DNA of 64,000 nt, from positions 124,001 to 188,000 of the forward strand of contig NZ_JAIVKU010000005.1 in the NCBI RefSeq assembly GCF_020524165.1. The letters are read 5' to 3'. Shown piece after piece: positions 61,063-64,000 of this stretch. Positions within the stretch are counted from its first letter, which is position 1; every line of letters starts with the position of its first letter. The notes beneath the pieces were generated by a model, which worked only from the letters and a program-made list of their open reading frames with translations, ran no database searches and was not told the origin of the DNA. Source of the stretch: Guptibacillus hwajinpoensis (GTDB lineage Bacteria; Bacillota; Bacilli; Bacillales; Guptibacillaceae). Both the position numbers and the translations under genes were made by a program.

Positions 61063-61302
61063 CTGTTCGTCTATTTTTTCATGAAGGTATGAGGTTGCCT
61101 GATCAAGGTGCTTAATGGCTTCTTCGGGAAATTTATCAACTTCCCTCGCTCTCTTTACATGGCCATATAACACAAGATCCTGTGAATTCATCACAATATC
61201 AAGCACTTCTCTTCCGACTTCGTCTTTTTTCTGATCCATATGAATCGCCGTTTTGTATTCTCTCACAACTTCAGTTAATATTTGCAATCTCTCTAAGTCC
61301 AT
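61048..61302 (-). CDS. Hypothetical helical protein (84 aa)
   Basis: The 84-residue, strongly charged, probably all-helical protein starts MDLERLQILTEVVREYKTAIH and contains EVGREVLDIVMNSQDLVLYGHVKRARE. It has no membrane segment or cysteine. A terminator lies at its 3' end and it stands alone on its strand, downstream of the LTA-synthase-like gene. I do not recognise the family. Confidence 0.62.
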   Translation of the reverse strand: MDLERLQILTEVVREYKTAIHMDQKKDEVGREVLDIVMNSQDLVLYGHVKRAREVDKFPEEAIKHLDQATSYLHEKIDEQLKHS

Positions 61303-61372
61303 CTATTCTCATCCCTTTGCAAGATTTATCCATGAAAAGCGTACCATGAATGGATCAGAAAGAACAACATAA

Positions 61373-63214
61373 CTAGTTAATAAATCGCAATAAATCACCA
61401 TAAATTACCTGATCTGAAAAGTCGAGTTCATCTTGAACATCACCAAAATAACGGCCGCATTTGTTCCGATTCGTTTTTGAGCCTGTCTCCTTGTTATAAC
61501 ACGTATTTTTCGCATAGATCAGATTCTTTGTGACAAAGCTTCCATCACGAAAGATAACAAGGTCTTTACGTTTTTTCGAGAAGAGACTCGTGCCGAAATT
61601 TAAACTTGTACTCTCTTTAACACCTAAAAGTTCTAAAATGGTTGGTTTTAAATCCACTTGTCCACCAACCGTATTAATGACTTTTCCATCTTCTCCAGGT
61701 ATATGAATGATAAGCGGAACTTTTTGGAGATTAACGTGTTCAACTGGCCCAATTTCTTCACCAAGATAATTTCCGAGGGCGGTATCGTACGTTTCAGATA
61801 GGCCATAATGATCACCATATAGAACAAAAATGGAGTCTTCATATAAACCAGCGGCTTTCATTTCTTCAAAAAAGGTTTTAATGGCTTCATCCTCGTAACG
61901 GACAGTTGCAAAATAGCGATTCACAACTTCTTCTTCTGTTTCTGGTATGGAAATCATCGTGTCTTCTTCCTCTAATAAATACGGAAAATGGTTTGTGAGT
62001 GTTAAGAATTTCGCCGAATAAGGCTGATCCAACTCTTTTAAGTAGGGAATGGACTGTTTAAAAAATGGAATGTCCTTCAACCCATAATTAATGGAATTTT
62101 TATCACTCACATCAAAATCTTTTTTAGAATAAAAGCGATCATAACCGAGCGTCTCATACATCTCGGCACGGTTCCAAAACTCACGATCATTGCCGTGAAA
62201 TGATGTTGTTGTATACCCTTCTTGATTTAATGCCTCGGGAAGTGAGAAAAATTCGTTCTGCGGCTTTCTTACAAAAACAGAACCACCAGAAAGTGGGTAT
62301 AAACTATTATCAATCATAAACTCCGCGTCGGAAGTTTTACCCTGTGCTGTCTGATGATAAAAATTCGGAAAGAAAAAACTATCTTCTTTTAACTTATTTA
62401 AAAAAGGAGTTGCCTCTTCGCCATCAATACTCTCATTAAGCATAAAAGCCTGTGTCGATTCAAGCGAAATAATAATAAGATTCTTACCCTTTGCCATTCC
62501 CTCATAAGGGGATGGTTCAACTTTCTTTTCTTCTACATACGATTCGATTTCAGATAGCTCCGTATCATCAGCAAATGCGCTATTAATTGATGTAAAAGAA
62601 TTAAATCCTATGTCATAGATATGATACGTATAAGCTCCGAGCGATTTCACAAAAAGTTCTCGGTCATAAGACTTTTCAAATAAAAGAGGATGCATGATCA
62701 GTGCCAAAACCGCTGTACAGAGGAGTACGCCCACGCTACTGACAGCCGTTCTTTTTTTAAGTTTCTTAGAAAGGGCTACTTTATGTAGTCCTTTCCGCTT
62801 TAACAGCCAGAATAAAACGATCGAATCAAAAACAATGAATGGATCATATAAGTTCAATAACTCGACTGTACTTTGTCCAAGTCCTCCTACATTTCCAAAC
62901 TGAAAAAGAACAGGTACTGTTACAAAATCTATGTAAAAACGATAATATAAAATATTGCAATAAAGAAGTGCAGACAAAATAAAATAAACTGCTAGCATCA
63001 GGCCTGGTTTTGACTGCTTCCTAAAAAGACCGATACCTAGCAGTAATGCGATTGATCCGATTGAATTAATCATGAGGAATAACTCTTCCCCTATACCATT
63101 TAACGAAAAAGTAAATTCAAAACGATAAACAAGGTAAGTTTTTAGGGCGAGTAACGCTACCAACAAAAAGTAAAAACGCCACACTGCCTTCTCTTCTTTT
63201 CTCTCTACATCCAT
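61373..63214 (-). CDS. LTA-synthase-family (phosphoglycerol transferase/sulfatase) protein
   Basis: The 613-residue protein has five N-terminal membrane helices (to about residue 190) and an extracellular sulfatase-fold domain. The nucleophile threonine lies in IISLESTQAFM, followed by GKTSDAEFM, FHGNDREFWNR and the metal-binding LYGDHYGLS. This is the architecture of LtaS/YfnI/YqgS/YvgJ, which polymerise or prime glycerol-phosphate from phosphatidylglycerol for lipoteichoic acid. Whether it is the main synthase, a primase or a stress paralogue is unclear. No lipoprotein or LPXTG signal; cleavage by a signal peptidase after the last helix (the AFADD segment) is possible, as in LtaS. Confidence 0.88.
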   Translation of the reverse strand: MDVERKEEKAVWRFYFLLVALLALKTYLVYRFEFTFSLNGIGEELFLMINSIGSIALLLGIGLFRKQSKPGLMLAVYFILSALLYCNILYYRFYIDFVTVPVLFQFGNVGGLGQSTVELLNLYDPFIVFDSIVLFWLLKRKGLHKVALSKKLKKRTAVSSVGVLLCTAVLALIMHPLLFEKSYDRELFVKSLGAYTYHIYDIGFNSFTSINSAFADDTELSEIESYVEEKKVEPSPYEGMAKGKNLIIISLESTQAFMLNESIDGEEATPFLNKLKEDSFFFPNFYHQTAQGKTSDAEFMIDNSLYPLSGGSVFVRKPQNEFFSLPEALNQEGYTTTSFHGNDREFWNRAEMYETLGYDRFYSKKDFDVSDKNSINYGLKDIPFFKQSIPYLKELDQPYSAKFLTLTNHFPYLLEEEDTMISIPETEEEVVNRYFATVRYEDEAIKTFFEEMKAAGLYEDSIFVLYGDHYGLSETYDTALGNYLGEEIGPVEHVNLQKVPLIIHIPGEDGKVINTVGGQVDLKPTILELLGVKESTSLNFGTSLFSKKRKDLVIFRDGSFVTKNLIYAKNTCYNKETGSKTNRNKCGRYFGDVQDELDFSDQVIYGDLLRFIN

Positions 63215-63347
63215 GAATTATGCACCCCTCATATCTCCCTATCTCTAACGAGCTTTCTCTTTCTTTACCACTAAAAGAGGTTAGCCAAACCGATCCCAGT
63301 TTCCTCTCTCCATTAAAGACGAATAGAAGAACGAGAAAGTTTCAAAT

Positions 63348-63620
63348 TCAGTAAGAAAAAACAAGAGCAATGACACCAAATGCAATTAGGAAGAGCCCAA
63401 TCATCACACATGTTATCGTCACGATCCACCAAGGAATAGAGTCAAGAGCTTTTGTTTCAATAAAGAAAAAAATACTTTCATCTTTGTTAGAAGCTTCCGA
63501 GGCTCTTGCTCGTCCAGCCGTATTTGACTTTACAGCCTCAAGGCGATGAAACAAATACCGGGGACTCCCTACAAACGCAACACCAGCAATCCAAAAAATC
63601 ACAGCTATTGTCCAAGCCAT
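63348..63620 (-). CDS. Two-helix membrane protein of unknown function (90 aa)
   Basis: The 90-residue protein has an N-terminal membrane helix (WTIAVIFWIAGVAFVG), a polar loop of about 40 residues rich in Ala/Ser/Asn (SNTAGRARASEASNKDES) and a C-terminal helix. AGGCGGATCAAGT precedes the ATG. It lies between fdhD and the LTA-synthase-like gene on the same strand. No family recognised. Confidence 0.65.
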   Translation of the reverse strand: MAWTIAVIFWIAGVAFVGSPRYLFHRLEAVKSNTAGRARASEASNKDESIFFFIETKALDSIPWWIVTITCVMIGLFLIAFGVIALVFSY

Positions 63621-63676
63621 ACTTGATCCGCCTTTCTCTAAACGCCTGTTTGTTCAGTAGTATGAACGACTTTAAC

Positions 63677-63707
63677 AAAAAAAACACCTCAAACTGTTGA
63701 GGTGTTT
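63677..63707 (-). terminator. Terminator after fdhD
   Basis: On the minus strand ACACCTCAA pairs with TTGAGGTGT, followed by TTTTTTTG. It lies directly past the fdhD stop. Confidence 0.9.
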
Positions 63708-64000
63708 AGCGTTTGATACGTTCTGGCTTCGTATACACATTGAATCTTCCGTGACGAATAAAGCCAACTGTTGTGATGTTTAAATCATCAGCTAATTGAA
63801 TGGCTAGCTCAGTAGGCGCAGATTTCGAAAGTAGAACGCCAATCCCCATCTTGGATAGTTTTATGACAACTTCGGATGAGATTCTACCGCTAAATGCGAC
63901 GCTAAGATCTGACGATTTAAGCTGATGGCGAAGCGCATAACCATATAATTTATCAAGGGCATTGTGCCTCCCAATATCCGTTCGTGAAGCTAAAAGTACG
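63706..64000 (-). CDS. fdhD: FdhD sulfur-carrier protein, C-terminal 97 residues (cut by window edge)
   Basis: Read from 64000 downwards, the frame is open through TDIGRHNALDKLYGYAL, AFSGRISSEVVIKLSKMG, VLLSKSAPTELAIQLADDLN and GFIRHGRFNVYTKPERI to a TAA at 63706-63708. These are the diagnostic C-terminal motifs of FdhD, which delivers sulfur from a cysteine desulfurase to the molybdenum cofactor of formate dehydrogenase. The N-terminal part with its CxxC pair lies outside the window. A formate dehydrogenase gene may therefore lie beyond the right edge. Confidence 0.9.
   Translation of the reverse strand, partial: VLLASRTDIGRHNALDKLYGYALRHQLKSSDLSVAFSGRISSEVVIKLSKMGIGVLLSKSAPTELAIQLADDLNITTVGFIRHGRFNVYTKPERIKR

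Overview
The window comes from an endospore-forming member of the Bacillaceae. It has low-to-moderate GC and strong AGGAGG-type ribosome binding sites. Many genes have direct Bacillus subtilis counterparts: ykoEDC/tenA, ku/ligD, mdxEFG, glnK-amtB, asnO, yisL, yisK, sbcCD, addAB, cotJABC. The addB-addA-sbcD-sbcC block together with yisK, yisL and asnO recalls the B. subtilis yis region. Spore functions (CotJ, a Spo0E-family phosphatase, several sensor kinases) fit a spore former. I see no rRNA, tRNA, CRISPR array, transposase or prophage, so this is mostly core chromosome. Species cannot be named from the sequence alone.

Layout. 1-3.2 kb: an N-terminally cut acetyltransferase, a NifU-N-like protein, three tandem hairpin repeats, yitT-type membrane protein, degV and a small basic protein. 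3.2-7.0 kb (minus): a TPP-riboswitch operon tenA-ykoE-ykoD-ykoC for thiamine-precursor salvage. 7.0-12 kb: a soluble sensor kinase, a stress-type dehydrogenase with a SigB-like promoter, then ku and a LigD split into ligase and polymerase genes. 11.9-18.7 kb: a maltodextrin locus (LacI regulator, mdxEFG, cytoplasmic neopullulanase-type amylase) with operator-like palindromes. 18.8-20.6 kb: glnK-amtB behind two TnrA/GlnR-type boxes. 20.8-28.1 kb (minus): asnO, a methyltransferase/FAD-monooxygenase pair, and a FIST-PAS-GGDEF-EAL protein. 28.2-34.4 kb: yisL, rocD, gabD, yisK and a YknX/YknW-like pair lacking its ABC partners. 34.6-46.4 kb (minus): addB-addA-sbcD-sbcC, the recombination and double-strand-end repair block. 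46.5-48.7 kb: a small protein, cotJABC and a five-and-a-half-unit hairpin-repeat array. 48.7-64 kb: mostly single genes, including membrane proteins, a PrcB-domain lipoprotein, a three-PAS kinase, a Spo0E-family protein, a SurA-type lipoprotein, an amino-acid ABC importer without its ATPase, an LTA-synthase-family enzyme and the C-terminal end of FdhD.

The most unusual content is a family of ~115-bp imperfect palindromes spaced at ~120 bp. They occur at 644-996, 47979-48632 and 53235-53397, with a half-unit relic at the amtB stop codon. Loop and boundary segments are conserved while several stem arms change in a compensated way between copies, which suggests selection on a folded single strand (DNA or RNA).

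Two DNA double-strand-break systems lie in the same window: Ku/LigD end joining and AddAB/SbcCD end processing. Nutrient genes (thiamine salvage, maltodextrin uptake and hydrolysis, ammonium uptake with its P-II sensor, ornithine and GABA catabolism) each carry their own visible control elements or terminators.
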